Of a DNA stretch of 8,925 nucleotides, positions 1 through 7,070 are shown in pieces (position 1 is the stretch's first letter; each line of letters begins with the position of its first letter). The translations under genes were made by a program, and so were the position numbers. The DNA is taken from assembly GCA_016938425.1 (NCBI GenBank), contig JAFGUR010000246.1, positions 1 to 8,925 of the forward strand, read 5' to 3'. The notes beneath the pieces were generated by a model. That model made no database searches, was not told the DNA's origin, and saw nothing but the letters and a program-made list of their open reading frames with translations. The DNA is from Fusobacteriaceae bacterium. GTDB lineage: Bacteria; Fusobacteriota; Fusobacteriia; Fusobacteriales; Fusobacteriaceae.

Positions 1-457
1 ATCTTTCATCAACTTTTTGAGTATAATTTGATTTTGCCATGTCAGAAAAAAATTTAAAAACTTTTGTTGCTACATCGGGGCTAATTAGAGTCCCCCCCTC
101 AGCAACTAAACGAATTGATTTTACTAGTTCATCTAAGGAAATTCCTTTTAAAAGATAACCACTTGCTCCATTCTTTACTGCCTCAAAGACATATTCATCA
201 TCATCAAAAGTTGTTAAAATAATTATTTTAGTATCTAGTTTTTTCTCTTTCAAGATTTTTATGCATTCTACTCCATTAATTCCAGGCATCCTTATATCAA
301 GTAAAAGAACATCTGGTTTATATTTTTTAGCGAGTTCAATAGTATCTAAGCCATTATTTGCTATAGCTACAACTCTCATGTCCGCTTTATTTTTTATAAC
401 AATTTCTAAACTTTGACAGATTAATTCTTGGTCATCTGCAATCATAACATTTATCAT
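1..457 (-). CDS. Response regulator, NarL/FixJ type, C-terminus cut by window edge
   Basis: Cytoplasmic transcriptional response regulator, of which 152 codons are visible. The receiver domain fills residues 1-115 and has every key residue: acidic pair D8/D9, phospho-acceptor D54 in LLLDIRMPG, T82 in ILTTFDDDEY and K104 in GYLLKG. The sequence GYLLKGISLDELVKSIR followed by an EGGTLISPDVA linker is typical of the NarL/FixJ family, so a LuxR-type helix-turn-helix is expected further left, outside the window; the DNA-binding domain itself is not seen. ATG at 457 is chosen because an AAGGTGG site sits just upstream (464-470) and the conserved N-terminal strand starts at once. The gene starts 14 bp after the kinase stop codon, so the two are almost certainly co-transcribed and form a cognate pair. 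Its targets are unknown; the upstream PTS operon is an inferred candidate. Confidence 0.93.
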   Translation of the reverse strand, partial: MINVMIADDQELICQSLEIVIKNKADMRVVAIANNGLDTIELAKKYKPDVLLLDIRMPGINGVECIKILKEKKLDTKIIILTTFDDDEYVFEAVKNGASGYLLKGISLDELVKSIRLVAEGGTLISPDVATKVFKFFSDMAKSNYTQKVDER

Positions 458-471
458 TTTAACCACCTTAA

Positions 472-1791
472 CTATTTTTGTCGTAAATTAAATTCAGCAA
501 AAATCTTGAATCCATTATTTATTGAACTTTCAAATCTGGTCTTCCCAGCAAGCATATTTATTCTTTCTCTTATATGCAATAAACCAAAATCCTCTTTTAT
601 AGAATCAGTTCCTATTCCATTATCAGCAATTTCAAGATAAATAAAATTATTTAAATTTTTTAAAACAATATTAATTTCACTGGCGTTTCCATGCCTAATT
701 GAATTTGTAATTCCCTCTTGAACTGTTCTAAAAATAGTCTCTTCTTCATCTGCATGAAGAGCCTCAAAAATTCCCTGAATATTCAATTTTATTTTTATAT
801 TAGTTGTTGAACTCATATCTTCTACCATTTTATTAATAGCCGAAACTAAAGAAAATCGTTCTAAAGAATCCGGTCTTAAAGCTTTAACAGAACGTCTTAT
901 ATCAATAAGTCCTTTTCTAGCTAAGTCAGCTATTTTAAAGAGCTGTCCTTTAGTACTTGGCAAATCAATATCAATTATAGTTTTACAAGCATCTAAACCA
1001 GTAACTATACCAGTAAGAGAATGCCCTATGGTATCATGTATTTCTCTAGCTAATCTATTTCTCTCTTGAATTTTTGCCATTTCTTGAGAAGTTTTAGCAA
1101 AGTCTTCTAACTTTTTATTTGCAACAGATAGTTCTCTTGTTGTATCAATTAATTTAATATATAATTTTTCTATTCTTTGCTTTTCTTTTACTTGTTTTTG
1201 TAAAGAAAATCCAATAAAAGCAATAAACAAGACTTGATTTAAAGAATTTAATATGCTTTTAAAACTATAAATATAAATTCTACTATCAAAATCAAGAAAA
1301 TCTATATATGTATCTAGTGAAATTATTTTTATGTTTGTTGAAAGTATATTATAGTCTAAAAGTATATAAGAAATTAAAATAACTGAAAACAAATAATATA
1401 TTATAGTTGAACTTTCCCAATATACCATTAAATTTATAACTGCTATAAATAAAATTCCTTTATATGAAAATCCTGATAAAGCAACACTTGTAATACAAAT
1501 TATCATGTCTAAAATGAAAAAAATTGTCATTAATAGTCTGTTCTTTTTAAAATATTTATTTCTAATATAAATACTTAAAAGTAAGATAAAAATTAAAAGA
1601 AAATTGTAACTTATAAAACGTTTAGGTTCTATTGGTAAATAAGATAGTTTTTCTAAAAAGCTTCTACTCAAATTTTTCCAAGCCATAAGTTCATTTCCTT
1701 TATAAATCACATAGGAGCTTAGAAAAGTACTTAATATATTTATAAAATAAAGCATATACTTTGTTATATTAATATTTTTTTCAATGGCCAT
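472..1791 (-). CDS. Membrane sensor histidine kinase, HisKA_3 type with six TM segments
   Basis: Sensor kinase of 439 residues that should phosphorylate the adjacent response regulator. About six hydrophobic helices lie near residues 12-30, 60-76, 86-105, 110-126, 129-146 and 181-197. The basic loop at 77-85 indicates the cytoplasmic side, leaving two outside loops (about 31-59 and 147-180) that could touch an extracellular partner. A cytoplasmic coiled-coil linker (198-245) leads to the HisKA_3 dimerisation domain with phospho-acceptor H252 in REIHDTIGHSLTG. The HATPase domain follows, with QEGITNSIRHG (358-368), DNGIG (390-394) and DFGLLHIRERI (401-411). No PAS, HAMP or separate sensor domain is visible, so sensing must use the membrane part or a partner protein. 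The ATG directly follows the TAG of the solute-binding protein gene and its ribosome site lies inside that gene, implying translational coupling. Sequence alone does not fix the ligand. Confidence 0.95.
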   Translation of the reverse strand: MAIEKNINITKYMLYFINILSTFLSSYVIYKGNELMAWKNLSRSFLEKLSYLPIEPKRFISYNFLLIFILLLSIYIRNKYFKKNRLLMTIFFILDMIICITSVALSGFSYKGILFIAVINLMVYWESSTIIYYLFSVILISYILLDYNILSTNIKIISLDTYIDFLDFDSRIYIYSFKSILNSLNQVLFIAFIGFSLQKQVKEKQRIEKLYIKLIDTTRELSVANKKLEDFAKTSQEMAKIQERNRLAREIHDTIGHSLTGIVTGLDACKTIIDIDLPSTKGQLFKIADLARKGLIDIRRSVKALRPDSLERFSLVSAINKMVEDMSSTTNIKIKLNIQGIFEALHADEEETIFRTVQEGITNSIRHGNASEINIVLKNLNNFIYLEIADNGIGTDSIKEDFGLLHIRERINMLAGKTRFESSINNGFKIFAEFNLRQK

Positions 1792-3108
1792 CTACAACTC
1801 CTTATTTATCAAATTATTTAACTCTTTATTTAAATAAGGCATACTACTTTCAATATCTTTATTCTCATAAATCATCTGATTTATGTTTAAGTCAGCTTGT
1901 TTTAATATTTTTTCATAATTCTTAAATTTATAACTAATTACAGAATCTTCAACTATTTCACTTAAAATCCTTTTATCAATACTAATATTTTCTTCAGGAT
2001 TATATTTTTTCAATTCTTCATTTGCTTTTACTGACTCTGTTATTTCTTTTAAAACAGGAACTCCTTGAGAATATTTAAAAATATCTCCTTGTATTTCTTT
2101 GTCTAAAACCAATTTTTTAAGAAATTTCCATGCAACTTTTTTATTTTTACTTTTAGAACTAATTCCAATTAGATAACCTTTTAATTGTGAAGAATTTTTA
2201 CCATTTGGTCCTTTTGGTAATTTAATACATTCCCACTCAAAATTACTATATCTAATAAGCCTATAAGGGTAAGAATTGTATACTCTATACCAAGAAAAAG
2301 GAAAAGGTTTAAAAAGGACATTTCCTTTGTCAAAATCTTCTTTCTGTGGACTAGCATTATGATTTAAATTATATAATTTTTGAGCAAAATTAATTGCTTC
2401 TACCACACCTTTTTTATCAAATTCAGCTTTGGTTCCATCTTTGCTAAAAAAAGTTTCCCCATTTGTATAAACTAAATCTTGCCATGTAAAGTCTACAACT
2501 CCAAATTGGTCAATAACTCCATCATTATTCAAGTCTTTTGTTACTTTTTGGCAAACATCATAAAATTTTTTCCATGTCCAATTATCTTTATCTAAAGTTA
2601 TACCTTCTTTTTTCATTAAAGTTTTATTCACAAAAAGTAAAACAGGATCAATTTCCATAGGTAGTGCGTATTGGCTACTATCACTTTTCCCCAAAGATAA
2701 AGCTTGTTCATAAAATAAATTTTTGTTAAATTCACTGTCATTTTCCATATACTTATCAAGAGGTTCTAAAATTCCTAAAGAAACAAAGGTATTAAAATCT
2801 TCTTCAAGAACAACCATGATATCAGGGGATTCCCCATATAAAATTTTACTTGATAACCACTCTGAATAATCATTTTTTAAAACACCATACTCATAGCTTA
2901 TTTTTATTTTTTTATTCTCATGGGTAAAAGAATCAATTGCCTCATCAAATATTTTATAGCTTTGCATTGTAGGAACATCATACATACTCCCAGAAAAAAT
3001 ACCAAGTTTAATATTTTTAGTTTCCTCTCTCCATTCTGCAAACTTTAAAAAAAATATAAAAGATATAATAAAAACCCACACTATATATTTGTAAATTGTC
3101 TTTTTCAT
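1792..3108 (-). CDS. Family 1 extracellular solute-binding protein, membrane-anchored, likely kinase partner
   Basis: Sugar-type extracellular binding protein of 438 residues, normal for family 1 (SBP_bac_1) proteins. Family hallmarks are GESPDIMVVLEEDFNTFVSLGILEPLDKY-like spacing at 92-120, a DPVLLFVNKTLMKKEGI hinge region at 154-170, and a calcium-loop-like DLNNDGVID at 192-200. Residues 7-22 form a hydrophobic N-terminal helix after MKK. No lipobox cysteine follows it and no clear signal peptidase site is seen, so the protein is probably held as an N-terminal anchor. No ABC permease or ATPase gene is in the window. The gene instead abuts a histidine kinase and a response regulator. Binding protein plus kinase plus regulator recalls known three-component sugar sensors such as AraPST of Geobacillus and XylFII-LytS of Clostridium, although the kinase here is of a different class. 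A sensing role is therefore inferred over transport. The start ATG has an AAGAGAG site 8-9 nt upstream. Confidence 0.9.
   Translation of the reverse strand: MKKTIYKYIVWVFIISFIFFLKFAEWREETKNIKLGIFSGSMYDVPTMQSYKIFDEAIDSFTHENKKIKISYEYGVLKNDYSEWLSSKILYGESPDIMVVLEEDFNTFVSLGILEPLDKYMENDSEFNKNLFYEQALSLGKSDSSQYALPMEIDPVLLFVNKTLMKKEGITLDKDNWTWKKFYDVCQKVTKDLNNDGVIDQFGVVDFTWQDLVYTNGETFFSKDGTKAEFDKKGVVEAINFAQKLYNLNHNASPQKEDFDKGNVLFKPFPFSWYRVYNSYPYRLIRYSNFEWECIKLPKGPNGKNSSQLKGYLIGISSKSKNKKVAWKFLKKLVLDKEIQGDIFKYSQGVPVLKEITESVKANEELKKYNPEENISIDKRILSEIVEDSVISYKFKNYEKILKQADLNINQMIYENKDIESSMPYLNKELNNLINKEL
1798..1803 (-). promoter_or_regulatory. Ribosome binding site of the kinase, inside the upstream gene
   Basis: AAGGAG lies 6 nt before the kinase ATG and within the last codons of the solute-binding protein gene, whose TAG abuts the ATG with no gap. 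This supports the chosen start and suggests coupled translation, giving matched amounts of binding protein and kinase. Confidence 0.75.
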
Positions 3109-3139
3109 ATAATTTTTCTCTCTTAAGATTATTTTTTAC

Positions 3140-3168
3140 ATTTTATCATATATTTATTGCTCTATAAA
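3140..3168 (-). promoter_or_regulatory. Candidate sigma-70 promoter for the SBP-kinase-regulator unit
   Basis: On the minus strand TTTATA (3168-3163) and TAAAAT (3145-3140) are separated by 17 bp. They match the consensus -35 box at four of six and the -10 box at five of six positions. Transcription would start near 3132, leaving a leader of about 25 nt with the AAGAGAG ribosome site. The -35 lies in the last codons of the HAD gene. In such AT-rich DNA a chance match is easily found, so this is only a candidate. Confidence 0.35.
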
Positions 3169-3966
3169 GAAGAATTTGTCAATAACTGTTTTAATTGCGT
3201 GATTATTATTGGAAGTTGTAATAAACTTACTAATTTTCTTCAAATCTTCTCTAGCATTTTCTACTGCAATAGGAAGTCCTGCTATCTCAAGCATAGACAT
3301 ATCATTATAGCTATCCCCAATGCAAGCTATATCTTTTGTATCAAAATCTAAAATTTCACATAATTTTTTTAAAGATTCTCCTTTATTTATACCTTTACAA
3401 GTAAATTCCATAAAAATTGGTTTTGAAATATTTACAACATATTTATTAGAATATTTCTCTTGTATTTCTTTTTGAGCAATAGTAAGTTTTTCCGGTTCTC
3501 CCAAAATCATGCACTTAATAGTATCCATTTCTTCTAATCTATCTATATCAACAATTCTTTTATATTTCATTCTTGTTAAAATTATTTCTTCTTCTGTATA
3601 AATATTTAGCTCATTTGCATAAATTGTATCATCTTTATAAAAAAGAAATGATAAATTTCTTGAAATAGCTTCATTATAAATAGTTTTTATATCATTAAAA
3701 TTTAATGATTTATCAAATATTTTCTTTTTTTCTTTTAAATCAATTATTTCACCACCATTAAAGCCTAGTAAATATCCTCCAAATTTATTCATTTTTAATT
3801 CTTCTGCAAAATCTATCATAGCAAAAGTAGGTCTTCCACTTGCAAGAACAAATTTAACTCCTTTTTCTTGAACCATTATTATAGAATCTTTATTTTCTCT
3901 AGTTATAGTGTGTTCTTTGTTTAAAAGCGTATCATCCATATCTGTAGCAATTAACTTATAGTTCAT
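3154..3966 (-). CDS. Cof-type HAD-superfamily phosphatase
   Basis: Cytoplasmic HAD hydrolase of 270 residues, the usual length for the Cof/YidA subgroup with a C2-type cap, which dephosphorylates sugar phosphates and related small molecules. All four catalytic motifs are present: D9 and D11 in TDMDDTLL (nucleophile and acid/base), S43 in LASGRP, K195 in GINKGES, and GDSYND (217-222) for magnesium binding. The cap lies between motifs II and III. An ATG 36 bp further upstream (4002) is in frame but would add MLLKFKKTGG and sits inside a hairpin. The ATG at 3966 has a near-ideal AGGAGG seven bases away and begins the conserved first strand, so it is preferred. The gene follows the PTS operon after a hairpin, and its link to that operon (for instance acting on the imported sugar phosphate) is an inference. 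The specific substrate cannot be assigned. Confidence 0.93.
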   Translation of the reverse strand: MNYKLIATDMDDTLLNKEHTITRENKDSIIMVQEKGVKFVLASGRPTFAMIDFAEELKMNKFGGYLLGFNGGEIIDLKEKKKIFDKSLNFNDIKTIYNEAISRNLSFLFYKDDTIYANELNIYTEEEIILTRMKYKRIVDIDRLEEMDTIKCMILGEPEKLTIAQKEIQEKYSNKYVVNISKPIFMEFTCKGINKGESLKKLCEILDFDTKDIACIGDSYNDMSMLEIAGLPIAVENAREDLKKISKFITTSNNNHAIKTVIDKFFFIEQ

Positions 3967-3973
3967 ATGAAAT

Positions 3974-3979
3974 CCTCCT
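3974..3979 (-). promoter_or_regulatory. Ribosome binding site that decides the HAD start
   Basis: A perfect AGGAGG seven bases before the ATG at 3966. It argues against the upstream in-frame ATG at 4002, which lies in the stem of the intercistronic hairpin. Confidence 0.8.
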
Positions 3980-3995
3980 GTTTTTTTAAATTTCA

Positions 3996-4022
3996 AAAGC
4001 AAGAACCAAAGATTCTTGCTTT
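3996..4022 (-). terminator. Intercistronic hairpin, probable weak terminator or attenuator after the PTS operon
   Basis: A perfect 10-bp stem (AAAGCAAGAA with TTCTTGCTTT) and a 7-nt loop begins 4 nt after the stop codon of the 124-residue protein gene. On the minus strand the stem ends in T's and runs into TGAAATTT, which is a broken and therefore weak U-tract. No promoter is evident between it and the HAD gene 29 bp further on, so partial read-through into the HAD gene, or stabilisation of the upstream mRNA's 3' end, is as likely as full termination. Confidence 0.6.
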
Positions 4023-4026
4023 CAAA

Positions 4027-4401
4027 TTAAATATATTTTCCAGTATAATCTTCAAGTTCTTTCATCTCACGTTTTGCTTTTTCTGAAAGAACTTTTATTT
4101 CTTTAGCCATTTTTTCTATAGAAAGTTTTATAAATAAAAGATAATCTTTATTTTTAGTTTTCTTATACATTTCTTTGGCTTGGTACATATCATGAAAATA
4201 TTTATTAGTCTGTATTATCAATACTTTTTGAAATACCATAACTATTAAAGCTAAAACAAGTGTTATAGCTGTACCATATCCATTAGTTTTATGATACAAA
4301 AGTCCACCTAAAATAATTAAAAAAGTTACAATTGCTGAACTATTTTTTATGTAATTTTCTTTACTTGGTGGGTTAAAAAATTGTTTTAAAGTTATTTTCA
4401 T
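4027..4401 (-). CDS. Unknown 124-residue two-TM protein with coiled-coil tail, PTS operon member
   Basis: I do not recognise a family. After a short N-terminal segment with a PPSKENY motif (11-17), two hydrophobic helices lie near residues 20-36 and 43-64, joined by a short loop HKTNGYG. The C-terminal half (about 66-120) is highly charged, rich in K and E, and looks like one long amphipathic or coiled-coil helix. Both ends are probably cytoplasmic. The gene starts 13 bp after the EIID stop codon with an AAGGAG site, so it is translated as part of the PTS operon and precedes the hairpin that seems to end it. It is not recognisably the small ManO/DUF956 protein found in some mannose PTS operons. 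A role in assembling, stabilising or regulating the EIIC-EIID complex is suggested only by position. Confidence 0.85.
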   Translation of the reverse strand: MKITLKQFFNPPSKENYIKNSSAIVTFLIILGGLLYHKTNGYGTAITLVLALIVMVFQKVLIIQTNKYFHDMYQAKEMYKKTKNKDYLLFIKLSIEKMAKEIKVLSEKAKREMKELEDYTGKYI

Positions 4402-4414
4402 GATACGCTCCTTT

Positions 4415-5251
4415 TTATCCTAAAATTCCAAATTTAAATCCTAAAATCCCTACTGCGAATAAAGCAAAGATTATGTGCATTGGATTAACTTTTTTCTTCA
4501 ATAATTTCATACATAAGAATGTTAATAGTAAAGGTAATAATCCTGGTAATAAAGAATCTAAAACACTTTGTACTGTAGTTACTACTTCTTCCCCTGCTGT
4601 ATTTGTATATTTTGATAGAACATATGGAACATTTATAGAAGTCCATTTAGAAACTAATGAACCCATAACGAACAATCCTAAAATAGAAGCTCCTTGAGTA
4701 AGTTTTTGTAAACGTCCTCCGTCCATATCTTTAACAATTTCTGTACCTTTATCATATCCATATTTTAGTCCATACCATCTAGTTAAAAAACGTGCTAAAT
4801 TTATTCCACCAGCAAAGACGATTGGTCCTAATAAGCTTCCATTTAATGCTAATGATGCTCCTAATGCTGCTAAAACTGGTCTAGCAGTTCCCCAAAATAT
4901 TGGATCTCCTACTCCTGCCAATGGTCCCATAAGCCCTACTTTTACTCCACTAATTGATGCATCATCAATAGGCATTCCATTTGCTCTTTCTTGTTCCATA
5001 GCAGCAGTAACTCCAATTACTGCTGACCCAACCCATGGTTGAGTATTAAAAAACTCTAAGTGACGTTTTAATGCTGCTACTTGATCTTCTTTTTTAGTAT
5101 ATAGTCTTTTAATTGCTGGAATCATTGAAACACAGAATCCCATTGATTGCATTCTTTCAAAGTTAAAAGAACCTAATAAGAAAGTTGATCTAAAATTAAT
5201 TTTTCTGATATCTTCTTTTGTTAAAATTTTATTTTCATTTAAATTATCCAT
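4415..5251 (-). CDS. PTS mannose/fructose/sorbose-family EIID component
   Basis: Membrane subunit IID (278 residues, typical length) of a mannose-family phosphotransferase permease. With IIC it forms the sugar channel in the cytoplasmic membrane. Signature stretches are FNTQPWVGS (68-76), MEQERANG (85-92) and GPLAGVGDPIFWGTARP (109-125), all strongly conserved in the ManZ/SorM/AgaD group. Hydrophobic segments follow near 125-155, 185-200 and 233-278. The ATG is preceded by AGGAGG, which overlaps the EIIC stop codon (TATAGGAGG), 12 bp separating the two genes, so the two channel subunits should be made together. The GTARP variant in place of the common FTVRP or similar does not by itself reveal the substrate. 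Mannose, fructose, sorbose, glucosamine-type or galactosamine-type sugars all remain possible. Confidence 0.96.
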   Translation of the reverse strand: MDNLNENKILTKEDIRKINFRSTFLLGSFNFERMQSMGFCVSMIPAIKRLYTKKEDQVAALKRHLEFFNTQPWVGSAVIGVTAAMEQERANGMPIDDASISGVKVGLMGPLAGVGDPIFWGTARPVLAALGASLALNGSLLGPIVFAGGINLARFLTRWYGLKYGYDKGTEIVKDMDGGRLQKLTQGASILGLFVMGSLVSKWTSINVPYVLSKYTNTAGEEVVTTVQSVLDSLLPGLLPLLLTFLCMKLLKKKVNPMHIIFALFAVGILGFKFGILG

Positions 5252-5263
5252 ATTAGTACCCTC

Positions 5264-6052
5264 CTATAATCCTTCTAATTCGTCTTCAGCAACTTCTACC
5301 ACAGGTCTTTGAGCCATTTGATGATATTTTGGATTTAGTTGTATGTAGAATATAGCAGCACATAATCCAAGCATTCCTAATCCAATTAAGTTGAACCCAG
5401 TAAATGAAGCTACTACAAAACCTAGTAAAAAGAATGGCATAAGAGCTTTTGCTTCCATCATGTTAATAACCATTGCATAACCAACTACAACTATAAATCC
5501 TCCAGAAATTTGTAATCCACGAGTAATTGTTACTGGAATTGCATTTAATGCATTTGTTACAGTATCTGTCCCTGCAACTAGAGCTACTGCATAAGCAGGT
5601 ATTGCAACTCTTAGCCCTTGAAGAGCAAGTCCTGCAAAGTGACAAAATTCAATTCCTCTAAAATTTGCTTCTTCGGCAAATTTATCTGCTTTATGTTGGA
5701 AAAATACTGTTATTGTTCTAACAAAAATTGTTAACACTTGTCCTGCTGCAGCTATGGGTATTGCTATTGCTATTCCTTGAGCAACTGATTGTTTTCCTGC
5801 AATAACTAATATTGCTGAAATCACACTTGCAAGAGCTGCATCTGGTGCCATTGCGGCTCCAACATTCATCCACCCTAAAGCCAACATTTCAAGAGTTCCC
5901 CCTAGAATAATTCCAGTTTTTAAATCTCCAAGAACTAATCCAACCAAAGTACACGCAATTAAAGGTCTATGTGTTTGTCTCTCATCCAATACACTTCCCA
6001 TTCCTGCAATTGCTGCTACTAAGGTTACTAATAAAATTTGCATACCACTCAT
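5264..6052 (-). CDS. PTS mannose/fructose/sorbose-family EIIC component
   Basis: Integral membrane subunit IIC of the mannose-family PTS, 262 residues, near the usual length. It is hydrophobic throughout. Early motifs DERQTHRPLIACTLVGLVLGD (23-43) and GGTLEMLALGWMNVGAA (51-67) are typical of ManY/SorA/AgaC-type IIC proteins, and the PDAALASV segment (70-77) follows as expected. The C-terminal tail is short and acidic (VVEVAEDELEGL) and should face the cytoplasm. The ATG at 6052 has AAGGAGG eight bases upstream, whereas the internal methionine at residue 4 has no such site. It lies 36 bp after EIIB and 12 bp before EIID. Substrate specificity in this family resides largely in IIC and IID but cannot be read out here. 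Confidence 0.96.
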   Translation of the reverse strand: MSGMQILLVTLVAAIAGMGSVLDERQTHRPLIACTLVGLVLGDLKTGIILGGTLEMLALGWMNVGAAMAPDAALASVISAILVIAGKQSVAQGIAIAIPIAAAGQVLTIFVRTITVFFQHKADKFAEEANFRGIEFCHFAGLALQGLRVAIPAYAVALVAGTDTVTNALNAIPVTITRGLQISGGFIVVVGYAMVINMMEAKALMPFFLLGFVVASFTGFNLIGLGMLGLCAAIFYIQLNPKYHQMAQRPVVEVAEDELEGL

Positions 6053-6088
6053 AATAAGTCCTCCTTATATTTGTTTTAAAATTTTATT

Positions 6089-6580
6089 TTAATCAAATTT
6101 GAATCCATCTAATTTTGGTGCTAAATCTTCTTTTGAATGAGAAGCCAATTTTCTAATTTCAAGTTCAATTCCTTTATCTCTTAATTTTTTAAATGCTTCT
6201 AAATCTTTTGGACCAATTGCAACAGCAGAAGAGATTAATTTATTTCCATCTTTAAATGTCATTCCCCCAACATTGATTGATTTTATGTCAACGCCACCTT
6301 CAATAAGCCTTAAAATGTCAGAAGGATTTGTTACAAGCATTAAAACTTTTGTTTTTTCATATTTTGGATTTTTATAAACAGCTATTGCTTTTTCAACTGT
6401 AATTATAAATGTTTTGATATCAGGTGGAGCTACTTGCATTAGTAATGTTTTTCTTAATTCATCATTAGTAACTGCATCATTTACTGCAAAAATTGCATCG
6501 CAAGCTGTAGCTTTTACCCAAGAAGTTGCTACTTGTCCATGGATTAGTCTGTCATCAATTCTTAATAGTGATATAATCAT
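6089..6580 (-). CDS. PTS mannose/fructose/sorbose-family EIIB component
   Basis: Cytoplasmic phosphocarrier subunit IIB of 163 residues, the normal size for a stand-alone PTSIIB_sorb domain. It takes phosphate from EIIA and gives it to the incoming sugar. The active-site histidine is H14 in RIDDRLIHGQVATSW, the family signature. Other conserved parts are VNDAVTNDELRKTLLMQVAPP (33-53) and NVGGMTFKDG (103-112). The ATG shares its A with the TAA of EIIA (TAATG), so translation is probably coupled. A GGGGGA stretch upstream can serve as a weak ribosome site. EIIA and EIIB are separate proteins here, unlike the fused IIAB of E. coli ManX. Confidence 0.96.
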   Translation of the reverse strand: MIISLLRIDDRLIHGQVATSWVKATACDAIFAVNDAVTNDELRKTLLMQVAPPDIKTFIITVEKAIAVYKNPKYEKTKVLMLVTNPSDILRLIEGGVDIKSINVGGMTFKDGNKLISSAVAIGPKDLEAFKKLRDKGIELEIRKLASHSKEDLAPKLDGFKFD

Positions 6581-7038
6581 TATAATTCCCCCAAATCGTC
6601 GAAGTCGTCTTCGTTATTATTAATTTCTGTTTTTGAACTACTTAAAATTTCTTTAAAAGATTTAATTTGTGATTTTCCTGCTTCAATGGCAATATCAACT
6701 AATTCTTTCAAGTTATCTGTATTTTCTCTAGCGTCTAAAAGCTCTAATAGCATAGGGACATTAACACCTGTAATAATGTCCATATTTTCATTTTCTGCGC
6801 TAATTATAGAAGCTGCATTGTAAGGACTACCTCCAAAGATATCTACAAGAAATAAATAGCCATGTAGATTATTGTTCTTTTCAAAAATCTCCTTATATTT
6901 TTTTACTAAATCATCTGTTCCTTCTCCTGGTAAGAACGTCACAAAATCTAACATTTCATAATCTCCTAAAACCATCTTTGAAAGTTCTACTACATATTTT
7001 GACATTTCGCCATGGGTAGCAACAATTAAATTAATCAT
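6580..7038 (-). CDS. PTS mannose/fructose/sorbose-family EIIA component
   Basis: Cytoplasmic subunit IIA of 152 residues that accepts phosphate from HPr and passes it to EIIB. The EIIA-man fold is clear: phospho-accepting H9 in LIVATHGEMS and the conserved D66 in YLFLVDIFGGSPYNAA, followed by TGVNVPMLLELL (90-101). The core ends near residue 130. A polar, very acidic tail (NNNEDDFDDLGEL, 140-152) follows, which resembles the position of the linker that joins A and B domains in fused ManX-type proteins. The ATG has GAAAGGAG nine bases upstream and lies 32 bp after the binding-protein gene. The 1-bp overlap with EIIB shows that they form one operon. Confidence 0.96.
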   Translation of the reverse strand: MINLIVATHGEMSKYVVELSKMVLGDYEMLDFVTFLPGEGTDDLVKKYKEIFEKNNNLHGYLFLVDIFGGSPYNAASIISAENENMDIITGVNVPMLLELLDARENTDNLKELVDIAIEAGKSQIKSFKEILSSSKTEINNNEDDFDDLGEL

Positions 7039-7070
7039 AATAACTCCTTTCTTTTATAAAAATTAAATAT

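Noticed and set aside
428..640. Plus-strand open frame of 70 codons
   Set aside because: It lies opposite the regulator start and the kinase C-terminus, both of which have full domain motifs; it has no family features.
3157..3351. Plus-strand open frame of 64 codons
   Set aside because: Antisense to the motif III-IV part of the HAD phosphatase; no independent support.
3967..4002. Upstream in-frame ATG of the HAD gene, adding 12 residues
   Set aside because: It falls within the intercistronic hairpin and lacks a good ribosome site, while the ATG at 3966 has AGGAGG at ideal spacing and starts the conserved fold.
4473..4697. Plus-strand open frame of 74 codons
   Set aside because: Antisense to the EIID C-terminal half; a shadow of a well supported gene.
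5463..5645. Minus-strand open frame of 60 codons rich in Cys and Ser
   Set aside because: Out-of-frame reading inside EIIC; the composition is what a shifted Ala/Val/Ile-rich membrane gene gives.
6414..6623. Plus-strand open frame of 69 codons
   Set aside because: Antisense to the EIIB N-terminus that contains the active-site histidine.
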